From Phycicoccus sp. Soil748 (GTDB lineage: Bacteria; Actinomycetota; Actinomycetes; Actinomycetales; Dermatophilaceae): a stretch of DNA of 64,000 bases. Of the stretch, positions 33,811 to 41,202 are shown piece after piece. The stretch is taken from assembly GCF_001428025.1 (NCBI RefSeq), contig NZ_LMSC01000012.1:16547-80546 (forward strand), in the 5' to 3' direction. The stretch's first letter is position 1. Each line of letters starts with the position of its first letter. Made by a program: the position numbers and the translations under genes. Under the pieces are notes generated by a model. It was not told where the DNA came from. It ran no database searches and saw nothing but the letters and a program-made list of their open reading frames with translations.

Positions 33811-34707
33811 ATGACATCGATCTCCGCATCCCGTGCGCCGCAGCGCAAGCGGCGCCGGGACGCGCAGGCGGCCATGGTCTTCCTGCTGCCCGCCGTCCTG
33901 TTCCTCGCCTTCGTCTTCCTCTACCCGATCGTGTCGGTGGTGCGGACGAGCTTCCTCGACCCGTTCACCGACGAGTTCGCGGGGCTGAGCAACTATCGGG
34001 CTCTGTTCGCGGACCCGATCTTGCACGCGGCCGTCATCAACAACCTCAAGCTGTTCGTGGTGCTGCCGGTCCTGGTCGTGACGTCGATCGTCATCGCGCA
34101 GGTGCTGCACGACCAGATCCGTGGATGGCGGGTCTACCGGGCGATCATCTTCATGCCGTACGTCGTGCCCGTCGTGGTCGCTGCCCTCGTGTTCGGCCAG
34201 ATCCTGCAGAGCCGGGGCCTGGTCAACAGCATCCTCGGCTCGGTTGGCCTGGGTGCGCTGGCCCAGAACTGGCTCGGTGACCCGAAGACGGCGGTGTGGT
34301 CGGTCGCCGGGGTGATCCAGTGGCGCGAGCTGGCCTTCGGCGTGATCCTCTTCCTCGCCCGCATGACCCAGCTGCCCGAGGACCTCTACGACGCGGCCAA
34401 GGTGGACGGGGCCAACTGGTGGCAGCGGCTGCGGCACGTCACGGTGCCGCAGATGTCGACCATCATCGCCTTCTACGCAGGCATCGTCGTCGTGGCCCTC
34501 TTCAACTGGGTCTTCAACTACGTCTTCGTCCTCACCAAGGGCGGGCCCGGCACCAGCACCTACGTCATGGAGTACTACATCTACAGCCGCGCCTTCATCT
34601 ACGGGGACTTCGGCAACGCCGCCGCGCTGTCCACGCTCATGCTCGGGGTGATCCTCGCCTTCATGGTCGGGTTCCTCACCTGGCTCAACCGGCGAGGTGA
34701 GCTGTGA
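33811..34707 (+). CDS. ABC sugar transporter permease (MalF type)
   Basis: A 298-residue permease with six helices and the EAA loop as DLYDAAKVDGANWWQRLRHVTVPQM. The N-terminus is basic (QRKRRRDAQ) and cytoplasmic. The ATG at 33811, with GAGGTG upstream, is preferred; a GTG four codons earlier is possible. It pairs with the next permease, whose GTG overlaps its stop by 4 bp. Confidence 0.92.
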   Translation: MTSISASRAPQRKRRRDAQAAMVFLLPAVLFLAFVFLYPIVSVVRTSFLDPFTDEFAGLSNYRALFADPILHAAVINNLKLFVVLPVLVVTSIVIAQVLHDQIRGWRVYRAIIFMPYVVPVVVAALVFGQILQSRGLVNSILGSVGLGALAQNWLGDPKTAVWSVAGVIQWRELAFGVILFLARMTQLPEDLYDAAKVDGANWWQRLRHVTVPQMSTIIAFYAGIVVVALFNWVFNYVFVLTKGGPGTSTYVMEYYIYSRAFIYGDFGNAAALSTLMLGVILAFMVGFLTWLNRRGEL

Positions 34708-35594
34708 GCACCGCAGCGCGGTCGGCGGCCAGGCCGGTGACCAAGCCTGCGGCGCAGCCGGCCAGGGCCACCCCGGGCGCGGTGGCGGGCGTCGTCGCCA
34801 AGCACGGGTCGGTGCTCGTCGTGACGCTGGCTGCCATCGTGCCGCTCTACTTCATGGTGTCGACGTCCTTCAAGACCGAGGTGCAGTACGCCGACAGCCA
34901 GCTGGCCCTGCCGACGTCACCGACGCTGCACAACTACCAGCAGATCCTCGGCAACCCGATGTTCCTGACCTGGATCCGCAACAGCTTCCTGCTCACGGTC
35001 CTCTCGGTGGGGATCGGGATCACCATCTCCGCGCTGGCTGCATATGCATTGGCCTGCATGGACTTCCCGGGCCGGCAGGCGGTCTTCATGGTGTTCGTCG
35101 CCATGCTCGGTGCACCTGCGGTCACGGTGGCGATACCGCTGTTCAGGGTGATGGTCGAGACCAAGCTGATCAACACGTTGCAGGGGGCGGTGGTCGCCTA
35201 CGTGGGGCTCATGATCCCCTACACGACCTACTTCCTCACCGGGTTCTTCCGCAGGCTCCCGCCTGCCCTGTTCGAGGCGGCGCAGCTCGACGGCGCCAAC
35301 CACCTCATGATGTTCCGCAAGATCGCCCTGCCGCTGTCCCGCCCGGGCGTCATCACGCTGGCCATCGTCAACACCTTGTGGGTCTGGAACGAGCTCCTGA
35401 TCGCCATCATCTTCCTGCAGCGCAACGACAAGCGGACGTTGATGGCGGGTCTGACCCTCTTCCAGGGCGAGTTCTCGAGCAACGTGCCGGCGGTCATGGC
35501 CGGCCTCACCATCGCCGCGCTGCCCATGTTCGTGCTCTACGTGACAGGCGTGCGTTACTTCCTTTCGGGCTTCATGGCCGGCTCGGAGAAGTGA
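34704..35594 (+). CDS. ABC sugar transporter permease (MalG type)
   Basis: A 296-residue permease with six helices and EAA loop ALFEAAQLDGANHLMMFRKIALPL, the short-loop MalG type. The N-terminal 30 residues are Ala/Pro/Lys-rich. It is translationally coupled on both sides: GTGA with the first permease gene and GTGA with the TauE/SafE gene, which ties import of the substrate to the exporter. Confidence 0.92.
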   Translation: MSTAARSAARPVTKPAAQPARATPGAVAGVVAKHGSVLVVTLAAIVPLYFMVSTSFKTEVQYADSQLALPTSPTLHNYQQILGNPMFLTWIRNSFLLTVLSVGIGITISALAAYALACMDFPGRQAVFMVFVAMLGAPAVTVAIPLFRVMVETKLINTLQGAVVAYVGLMIPYTTYFLTGFFRRLPPALFEAAQLDGANHLMMFRKIALPLSRPGVITLAIVNTLWVWNELLIAIIFLQRNDKRTLMAGLTLFQGEFSSNVPAVMAGLTIAALPMFVLYVTGVRYFLSGFMAGSEK

Positions 35595-36343
35595 CCGTGT
35601 CCTTCGTGGTCCCGGTCGTCATCGTCTTCCTGGCCGGCATCCTCACCGGGGTCACCGGCTTCGGCTTCAGCGTGCTGTCGGTTCCGCTGCTGCTGCTGGT
35701 GTTCCAGCCCCACGAGGTCGTCGTCATCGCGCTGTGCCTTGTGCCGATCACGAGCGTGGTGCTGCTCCTGGCCCCGGGGCTGCGCGGGCAGGTGCGGCAG
35801 CGGACGTTCGGCGCCCTCACGGCGTTCTCGGTGGTGGGCCTGCCCGTGGGCATCCTGCTGTTCGAGCACTTCGACCCGATGTGGGTCACCGGCCTGATGG
35901 GGCTCGTGCTGCTGGCGTACGCGGTGTACGGCCTCGTCGGCACGGGCACCGTGGCGCTGCGCGGGCACTGGGTGGCGCCCAGCGGCATCCTCGGTGGGAT
36001 CCTGGCCACCAGCACCGGCCTGAGCGGACCTGCGGTGGCGATGTACGTGCACGGGCGCCGGGTCTCCACCCGGGAGCAGACGGCCACCATGTCGGCGTAC
36101 GTCGGGGCCATCAGCGTGCTGGGGCTCGGCCTGCTGGCCGTGCGTGGCGCGGTCTCCGAGGACGACCTGCAGCAGGTGGCCCGCCTTGCCGGGGGAGCGG
36201 TGGCGGGGACGCTGCTCGGGCGCTGGTGGGCGTCGAAGAGGCACGACACCCTCGACCGGGTCATCCTCGTGGCGCTCGGGTCGATGGGGGTCTGGACGGT
36301 CGGACGGTCAGTGATGTGGTTGACGAGAGGAACGTGGGGATGA
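35591..36343 (+). CDS. TauE/SafE-family anion exporter
   Basis: A 250-residue membrane protein with about eight helices and the two internal repeats of TauE/SafE, each with a Gly-rich turn (LTGVTGFGFSVLSVP and TSTGLSGPAVAMY). Characterised members export sulfite, sulfoacetate, sulfolactate or other organosulfur anions. Its coupling by GTGA to a sugar importer and by ATGA to a DHDPS-family protein is unusual for an ordinary sugar cluster and is the main hint that the sugar carries a sulfonate. A different anion is possible. Confidence 0.85.
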   Translation: MTVSFVVPVVIVFLAGILTGVTGFGFSVLSVPLLLLVFQPHEVVVIALCLVPITSVVLLLAPGLRGQVRQRTFGALTAFSVVGLPVGILLFEHFDPMWVTGLMGLVLLAYAVYGLVGTGTVALRGHWVAPSGILGGILATSTGLSGPAVAMYVHGRRVSTREQTATMSAYVGAISVLGLGLLAVRGAVSEDDLQQVARLAGGAVAGTLLGRWWASKRHDTLDRVILVALGSMGVWTVGRSVMWLTRGTWG

Positions 36344-37371
36344 CGGAGCAGGGTGCAGCCATGGGCGCTGGCACGGAAGCAGGCATGGACGCAGACGCCG
36401 GCCGGGACGCTGGCGTGGGTGCGACGGGTGCCGACCGGGACGCGGGGCGCGGTGACCACGAGGCCGCAGAGGGCAGGGGGCCCGACGCGCCGACGTTGCG
36501 AGGGGTCGTGCCGATCCCGGTGACGACGTTCGGGCCCGACGGCTCGCTCGACACGGACGGCCTGCGGTCGCAGGTGGAGTTCTGCCTCGACCACGGCGCG
36601 GACGGCATCCTGTACCCCGGGGTGGTGAGCGAGTTCTACACCCTCACCGACCAGGAGCGGCGGCACGCCGTCGAGACGGTCGTCGAGTCGGCCGGGGACC
36701 GGGTGCCGGTGGCGGTCGGGGTGACCGGTGCGAGCACCGAGAGCGCGGTGGAGTTCGCGCGGCACGCGGCGGGCCTCGAGGTCGCCGCCGTGATGACGAT
36801 GGTGCCCTACGTGCAGCACTTCTTCGGTCCCTCGGCCCAGTTCGTCGGCGAGCACACCCGCAGGGTCGCCGACGTGGGGGTGCCGGTGATCATGCAGAAC
36901 GCACGCGTGGGCTTCCCGCTCGGCGCGCAGGCGCTGGCCGAGGTCGTGGCCGCGGTGCCGGGAGTCCGATACGTCAAGGAGGAGAGCAACCCACCCACAC
37001 ACGGGATCTCCGCGGTCGTCAAGGCGCTCGGGGACGCCATCGAGGGCGTGTTCGGCGGCATCGGGGGCGTGTACCTGGTCAACGAGCTCGAGCGAGGTGC
37101 CATCGGCACGATGCCCTCGCCCGCTTTCGTCGACCGGGTGGTGGGTGCCTACCGGACGTGGGCCGCCCAGGGGCCGGACGCCGCGCAGGAGGACATCGAC
37201 TCCATGGGCTCGCTGTTCACCCGGGAGGTGCTCTACAACGTCGCCTTCCACAAGGAGGTCCTGCGGCGGCGCGGTGTCATCCGACACACGACGGTGCGCA
37301 TCGCCAGTCCCTCCCTCGACCAGGTGGACCACGCCGACCTCGAGCGGATGATGAGGCGGGCCGGGCTGTGA
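36340..37371 (+). CDS. dihydrodipicolinate synthase-family protein, catalytic residues altered
   Basis: A 343-residue protein: about 50 low-complexity Gly/Ala/Asp residues, then a DHDPS/NAL-type barrel. The Schiff-base Lys is present (Lys213 in YVKEES), but the usual GTTGE motif reads GVVSE (94-98) and the Tyr that relays protons in DapA (ILYN) is Gln186 (IMQN). It may be a keto-deoxy-acid aldolase or dehydratase with a changed mechanism, or a lyase for the same 2-keto-3-deoxy acid as the dehydrogenase/hydrolase branch. The ATG overlaps the exporter stop; its own stop overlaps the start of the HutC regulator gene. Confidence 0.8.
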   Translation: MTEQGAAMGAGTEAGMDADAGRDAGVGATGADRDAGRGDHEAAEGRGPDAPTLRGVVPIPVTTFGPDGSLDTDGLRSQVEFCLDHGADGILYPGVVSEFYTLTDQERRHAVETVVESAGDRVPVAVGVTGASTESAVEFARHAAGLEVAAVMTMVPYVQHFFGPSAQFVGEHTRRVADVGVPVIMQNARVGFPLGAQALAEVVAAVPGVRYVKEESNPPTHGISAVVKALGDAIEGVFGGIGGVYLVNELERGAIGTMPSPAFVDRVVGAYRTWAAQGPDAAQEDIDSMGSLFTREVLYNVAFHKEVLRRRGVIRHTTVRIASPSLDQVDHADLERMMRRAGL

Positions 37372-38135
37372 CCACGCACGCGCCGGCACGCGGAGGAGGG
37401 CCGCGGCGCGAGGCGCTGCAGGGAACGGCGCCCATGCACGCGGTCGTCCGGGCCGACCTGCACGAGGCCATCCGCAGCGGACGGTTCAAGCCCGGCGACC
37501 AGGTGCCCACCGAGCCGCAGCTCATGGAACGGTTCCAGGTGAGCCGCACCACCGTGCGTCGAGGTCTGCGCGACCTGGAGACCATGGGCCTCATCGTGCG
37601 CCACCCCGGGCGCGGCAGCTTCGTCACCCGTCCCACCGTGGAGGCACGTCTGGACCGGCTCACCGGGTTCGTCGAGGACATGGAGGCACTGGGCCTCACG
37701 GCGACGGCGAGCGTCGAGCTGGTGGAGACGGCGCCCGCGCCGGAGCGGGTGGCCGACGCTCTGCGGTGCGCGGTGGGGGAGCCCGTCGTCCACATCGAAC
37801 GGGTGCGACTCGCCAACGGGACCCCGATCTCCTTCGACGACAGCTACTTCGTGCGGTCGCTCGGGTCGCGGGTCGCACGCGAGAACCTGCGCGACGAACC
37901 GTTCTACAGCATCCTCGAGCAGAAGTACGGGACCCCGCTGGCCGGGGCCGACCACGTCATCCGCGCAGGCGTGGCCGACCAGCGCGTGGCCGGTCTCCTG
38001 CATCTGGCCAAGGGCGACCCGGTGCTGCTCCTGGAGCGCACCTCGTGCCTCGCGCCCGACCGCGAGCCTGTGCTGTTCGAGTACCTCCACGTCGCGGCGT
38101 CGCGCGTCACCTACCGCCTGTCCCTGGACCGCTGA
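37368..38135 (+). CDS. GntR/HutC-subfamily transcriptional regulator
   Basis: A 255-residue regulator with an N-terminal winged helix (about 24-90; QLMERFQVSRTTVRRGLRDLETMGLI) and a C-terminal UTRA ligand domain (about 100-250; VVHIERVRLANGTPISFDDSYF, VLLLERTSCL). HutC-type regulators bind sugars, amino sugars or acids. It is embedded in the operon by a GTGA overlap with the DHDPS-family gene and a one-base TGATG junction with the next SDR gene. The cluster thus has two GntR regulators of different subfamilies, perhaps sensing substrate and intermediate. Confidence 0.9.
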   Translation: MTTHAPARGGGPRREALQGTAPMHAVVRADLHEAIRSGRFKPGDQVPTEPQLMERFQVSRTTVRRGLRDLETMGLIVRHPGRGSFVTRPTVEARLDRLTGFVEDMEALGLTATASVELVETAPAPERVADALRCAVGEPVVHIERVRLANGTPISFDDSYFVRSLGSRVARENLRDEPFYSILEQKYGTPLAGADHVIRAGVADQRVAGLLHLAKGDPVLLLERTSCLAPDREPVLFEYLHVAASRVTYRLSLDR

Positions 38136-38950
38136 TGTCGCAGCTGCACGAGGGGCGCCGGCCCGACGGGCCCACTCCCGCTGGGGGCCCGGGCCGCGCT
38201 GTCGTCGTGGTCGGTTCGAGCTCGGCGATCGGGCTGGCCATCGTCGGGAGGTTCCTCGCGCGCGGGGACCGGGTCCTGGGCATCAGCCTCACGCCGGCCG
38301 ACGACCTGTGCGAGCACCTCGTGGCCGACTGCTCCGACCCGGACGAGGTCCGCCGGGTGTTCGACGAGGTGCTGCGACTGTTCGACGGACGCATCGACGT
38401 CCTCGTGGCCGCCGCAGCCGTGAACCCACGCGCCCGCGCGGTCGACCAGACCGACGAGATGTGGCGGAGCGCGCTCGGGGCGACCCTGGACTCGGCCTTC
38501 TACAGCGCACGGGCTGCGTTGCCCCACATGCCCGCCGGCGGCTCGGTCGTCGCGGTGTCGTCGGTAATGGCGCGCCTCGTGTCACCCGGCGTCGCCGGGT
38601 ATGCGGCGGCCAAGGGCGGGCTGGAGGCGCTCGTGCGCGTCCTTGCACTCGAGCACGGGGCCGCGGGGATCCGTGTCAACGCGGTGGCGCCCGGCCTCAT
38701 CGGCGGCACCGACCTCGAGCGCGCGACCGAGGGCTACGCGGTGGGGCGCACCGGCACCCCGGACGAGGTCGCTGCCGTCGTGGACTTCCTCGCATCCGGC
38801 GACGCCTCGTTCGTCACCGGAGCGGTGGTGCCCGTCGACGGCGGGCTCTCGGTGTCGCAGACGGGCGCGTGGGCGCGGCCTGACCTGCGTGCCCTCATCG
38901 ACCCCGGGACACCAGACGGGTGGCCCGACGAGCCCGGAGGTGGCCAGTGA
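38135..38950 (+). CDS. SDR-family dehydrogenase (probable sugar 1-dehydrogenase)
   Basis: A 271-residue classical SDR: cofactor loop VVGSSSAIGLA (25-35, a variant of TGxxxGIG), catalytic Ser (VSSVMA, 142-147), Tyr156 and Lys160. After about 20 extra N-terminal residues the fold is complete. In the proposed pathway it oxidises the aldose at C1 to the lactone for the SMP-30 enzyme. The order of the two SDR functions is assigned because the next SDR looks like a keto-deoxy-acid dehydrogenase. It is coupled to that gene by GTGA. Confidence 0.85.
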   Translation: MSQLHEGRRPDGPTPAGGPGRAVVVVGSSSAIGLAIVGRFLARGDRVLGISLTPADDLCEHLVADCSDPDEVRRVFDEVLRLFDGRIDVLVAAAAVNPRARAVDQTDEMWRSALGATLDSAFYSARAALPHMPAGGSVVAVSSVMARLVSPGVAGYAAAKGGLEALVRVLALEHGAAGIRVNAVAPGLIGGTDLERATEGYAVGRTGTPDEVAAVVDFLASGDASFVTGAVVPVDGGLSVSQTGAWARPDLRALIDPGTPDGWPDEPGGGQ

Positions 38951-39621
38951 GACGAGCAGTCGTGACCGGCGGGATGAGCGGGCTGGGTGCGGCCTGCGCC
39001 GAACGCCTTTCCAAGGAGGGCCTCGAGGTGGTGCGCCTCGACGTGGCCCCGGGGGCCGACGAGGTCGTCGACGTCACCGACGAGCAGGCCCTGCTGGCCG
39101 TGCTGGCACGTGTGGGGCCCGTGGACGTGCTCGTCAACAGTGCCGGGGTCGTCGGACCCAACGCGGCGCTGTGGGAGGTCTCGACCGCCGACTGGGAGCG
39201 CACGTTCGCCGTCAACGTGACGGGGACCTTCCGGTTGTGCCACGCGGTCGCGCCCGGCATGGTCGAGCGCGGCTGGGGGCGCATCGTCAACCTCGCCTCG
39301 ATGGCGGGCAAGGACGGCAACCCCAGGCTGAGTGCCTACTCGGCGTCCAAGGCGGCCGTCATCGCCATGACGAAGTCGCTGGGCAAGGAGCTGGCCACGA
39401 CCGGGGTCCTGGTCAACGCCGTGGCGCCAGCGGTCTTCGAGACACCGATGAACGCGACGACCGCGCCAGAGGTCCTGGAGCGCCTCGTGTCGCTGATCCC
39501 CATGCAGCGGCTGGGCCGGGCGGAGGAGCTGGCCGCGCTGGTGGCGTGGCTCGCGTCCGACGAGTGCAGCTTCTCGACCGGTGCTGTCTACGACATCAGC
39601 GGCGGCCGTGCGACGTACTGA
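38947..39621 (+). CDS. SDR-family 2-keto-3-deoxy-sugar-acid dehydrogenase-like protein
   Basis: A 224-residue classical SDR with TGGMSGLG (7-14), Ser118, Tyr131 and Lys135. The segments MAGKDGNPRLSAYSASKAAV and FSTGAVYDISGGRATY closely resemble enzymes that oxidise 2-keto-3-deoxy-L-rhamnonate or -fuconate to the 2,4-diketo acid in the non-phosphorylative pathway. The GTG start at 38947 overlaps the previous stop. The diketo-acid hydrolase candidate follows 36 bp downstream, which supports this reaction. Confidence 0.85.
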   Translation: MRRAVVTGGMSGLGAACAERLSKEGLEVVRLDVAPGADEVVDVTDEQALLAVLARVGPVDVLVNSAGVVGPNAALWEVSTADWERTFAVNVTGTFRLCHAVAPGMVERGWGRIVNLASMAGKDGNPRLSAYSASKAAVIAMTKSLGKELATTGVLVNAVAPAVFETPMNATTAPEVLERLVSLIPMQRLGRAEELAALVAWLASDECSFSTGAVYDISGGRATY

Positions 39622-39657
39622 GGACCCGACCACGCGTCGGAGAGGGAGGACGGCACC

Positions 39658-40521
39658 GTGCGGCTGTTGAGGATCGGACCGGTGGGCGAGGAGCGACCCG
39701 CGGTGCTGGTGGGTGACTCCACCTACGTGGACGTCGCGGACGCGGTGCGCGACTTCGACGCCGCGTTCTTCGAGAACGGTGGGATCGACGCGCTGCGGTC
39801 GCTGGTCGGCGACCGCGCTGCTGCTGGCCAGGTGCGTGATCTGGCCGGACAGCGCGTCGGGGCGCCGGTCGCGCGGCCGCACCAGATCCTGTGCATCGGC
39901 CTGAACTACCGCGACCACGCCGCCGAGACGGGCCAGGCCGTGCCCGAGGAACCCATCGTCTTCACCAAGTCGCCCAACACGCTGGTGGGACCTGACGACG
40001 AGGTGGTCATCCCGCGCGGGTCGACCAAGACCGACTGGGAGGTGGAGCTCGCCGTCGTCATCGGCCGGCGGTGCAGCTACCTGCCCGACCTCGCCGCTGC
40101 CGAGGCGGCGATCGCGGGGTACGCCGTGTGCAACGACGTGAGCGAGCGCGCGTTCCAGATGGAGCGTGGCGGCCAGTGGTGCAAGGGGAAGTCGGCCGCG
40201 ACCTTCAACCCGATGGGACCGTGGCTGGTGACGTCGGACGAGGTGGGCGACCACCGGTCCCTGGACCTGTGGCTCGACGTCAACGGGACCCGCAGGCAGA
40301 CCGGATCGACCGCGACCATGGTGTTCGACGCGGTGACGGTGGTCCATTACCTCAGCCAGTTCTTCGTGCTGGAGCCCGGCGACGTCGTCAACACCGGCAC
40401 GCCACCCGGCGTGGGGATGGGCCAGGACCCGCAGGTGTTCCTGCGTCCGGGCGACGTCATGGAGCTCGGCATCGGAGGTCTCGGCCGCCAGCGCCAGGTG
40501 GTCCGCGCCCACGCGGGGTAG
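39658..40521 (+). CDS. fumarylacetoacetate-hydrolase-family 2,4-diketo-3-deoxy-sugar-acid hydrolase
   Basis: A 287-residue FAH-family enzyme. A small N-terminal domain (1-70) precedes the catalytic fold with ICIGLNYRDHAAE (His87), metal ligands Glu128 and Glu130 (DWEVELAVVIG) and Asp160 (VCNDVSERAFQ), and Lys176/Lys178 in WCKGKSA. The family variant with ERGGQWCKGKS is that of 2,4-diketo-3-deoxy-L-fuconate hydrolase, which cleaves the diketo acid to pyruvate and lactate. With a C6-sulfonated substrate the second product would be sulfolactate. The GTG start has GGGAGG upstream. It is the last gene of the cluster. Confidence 0.88.
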   Translation: MRLLRIGPVGEERPAVLVGDSTYVDVADAVRDFDAAFFENGGIDALRSLVGDRAAAGQVRDLAGQRVGAPVARPHQILCIGLNYRDHAAETGQAVPEEPIVFTKSPNTLVGPDDEVVIPRGSTKTDWEVELAVVIGRRCSYLPDLAAAEAAIAGYAVCNDVSERAFQMERGGQWCKGKSAATFNPMGPWLVTSDEVGDHRSLDLWLDVNGTRRQTGSTATMVFDAVTVVHYLSQFFVLEPGDVVNTGTPPGVGMGQDPQVFLRPGDVMELGIGGLGRQRQVVRAHAG

Positions 40522-40562
40522 CGCTGTCGCCGTCGGTGGGGCTGCACGGTTGACTGGGCCCC

Positions 40563-41072
40563 ATGACGACGCGTCTGCTGCTGCTCGCCGACACGCACCT
40601 GCCGAAGCGGGCCAAGGACCTCCCGCAGGAGGTGTGGCGCGCGGTCGACGAGGCCGACCTGGTCCTGCACGCCGGTGACTGGGTCGACGTCGCCCTCCTC
40701 GACGCCCTGCAGTCGCGGGCTCGCCGCCTCGTCGGTGTGGCCGGCAACAACGACCACGGCGTCCTGCGCGACCGGCTGCCCAAGGTCGCCGAGCTCGACG
40801 TGGAGGGGCTGCGATTCGGCGTCGTGCACGAGACGGGGCAGGCCTCTGGGCGCGAGCTGCGTTGCGAGGCGGCCTATCCCAAGCTCGACGTCCTCGTCTT
40901 CGGCCACAGCCACATCCCCTGGGACTCGACGACGCCGCGCGGCCTGCGGCTGCTCAACCCCGGTTCGCCCACCGACCGCAGGCGCCAGCCGACCTGCACC
41001 TACATGACCGCGACGGCGCACGACGGTCGGTTGGGTCCGGTGGCCCTGCACGAGGTCGACCGCCGCGCGTGA
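40563..41072 (+). CDS. YfcE/MJ0936-type metallophosphoesterase
   Basis: A 169-residue phosphodiesterase with all core motifs: LLADTHLPKRA (metal Asp and His), LHAGDWVD, GNNDHGVLR (Asn/Asp/His), VVHETG and FGHSHIPW. Small members hydrolyse model phosphodiesters; the physiological substrate is usually unknown. It lies 41 bp after the hydrolase gene and has no strong ribosome binding site, so co-transcription with the sugar-acid cluster is uncertain. Confidence 0.88.
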   Translation: MTTRLLLLADTHLPKRAKDLPQEVWRAVDEADLVLHAGDWVDVALLDALQSRARRLVGVAGNNDHGVLRDRLPKVAELDVEGLRFGVVHETGQASGRELRCEAAYPKLDVLVFGHSHIPWDSTTPRGLRLLNPGSPTDRRRQPTCTYMTATAHDGRLGPVALHEVDRRA

Positions 41073-41129
41073 CCGGGTACGGGACGGCTCGCGCGACCGG
41101 GTTCGAGCGTCCACGCCGAGGTGGGCAGC

Positions 41130-41155
41130 GACCCGCCGCAGCACATGCGGCGGTC
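41130..41155 (+). terminator. hairpin after the metallophosphoesterase gene
   Basis: An 8-bp perfect stem (41133-41140 with 41146-41153), extendable to about ten pairs with a one-base bulge, and a 5-base loop lies 57 bp after the stop and before the next gene. No T tract. Confidence 0.45.
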
Positions 41156-41202
41156 TTCCCGAACACTCCCACCGCGGTGCCCCCACGCCATAGGGTGCGG
41201 GG

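Noticed and set aside
35039-35048. A TATGCAT sequence resembling the GntR operator
   Set aside because: It lies inside the second permease gene and lacks the TTATGCA pattern; probably chance.
28687-40521. Reading the sugar-acid cluster as the known sulfo-Entner-Doudoroff pathway
   Set aside because: That route uses an IlvD-type dehydratase and a KDPG-type aldolase; here the dehydratase is of the enolase superfamily and a second SDR with an FAH hydrolase replaces the aldolase. A plain fucose- or rhamnose-type pathway remains the main alternative.
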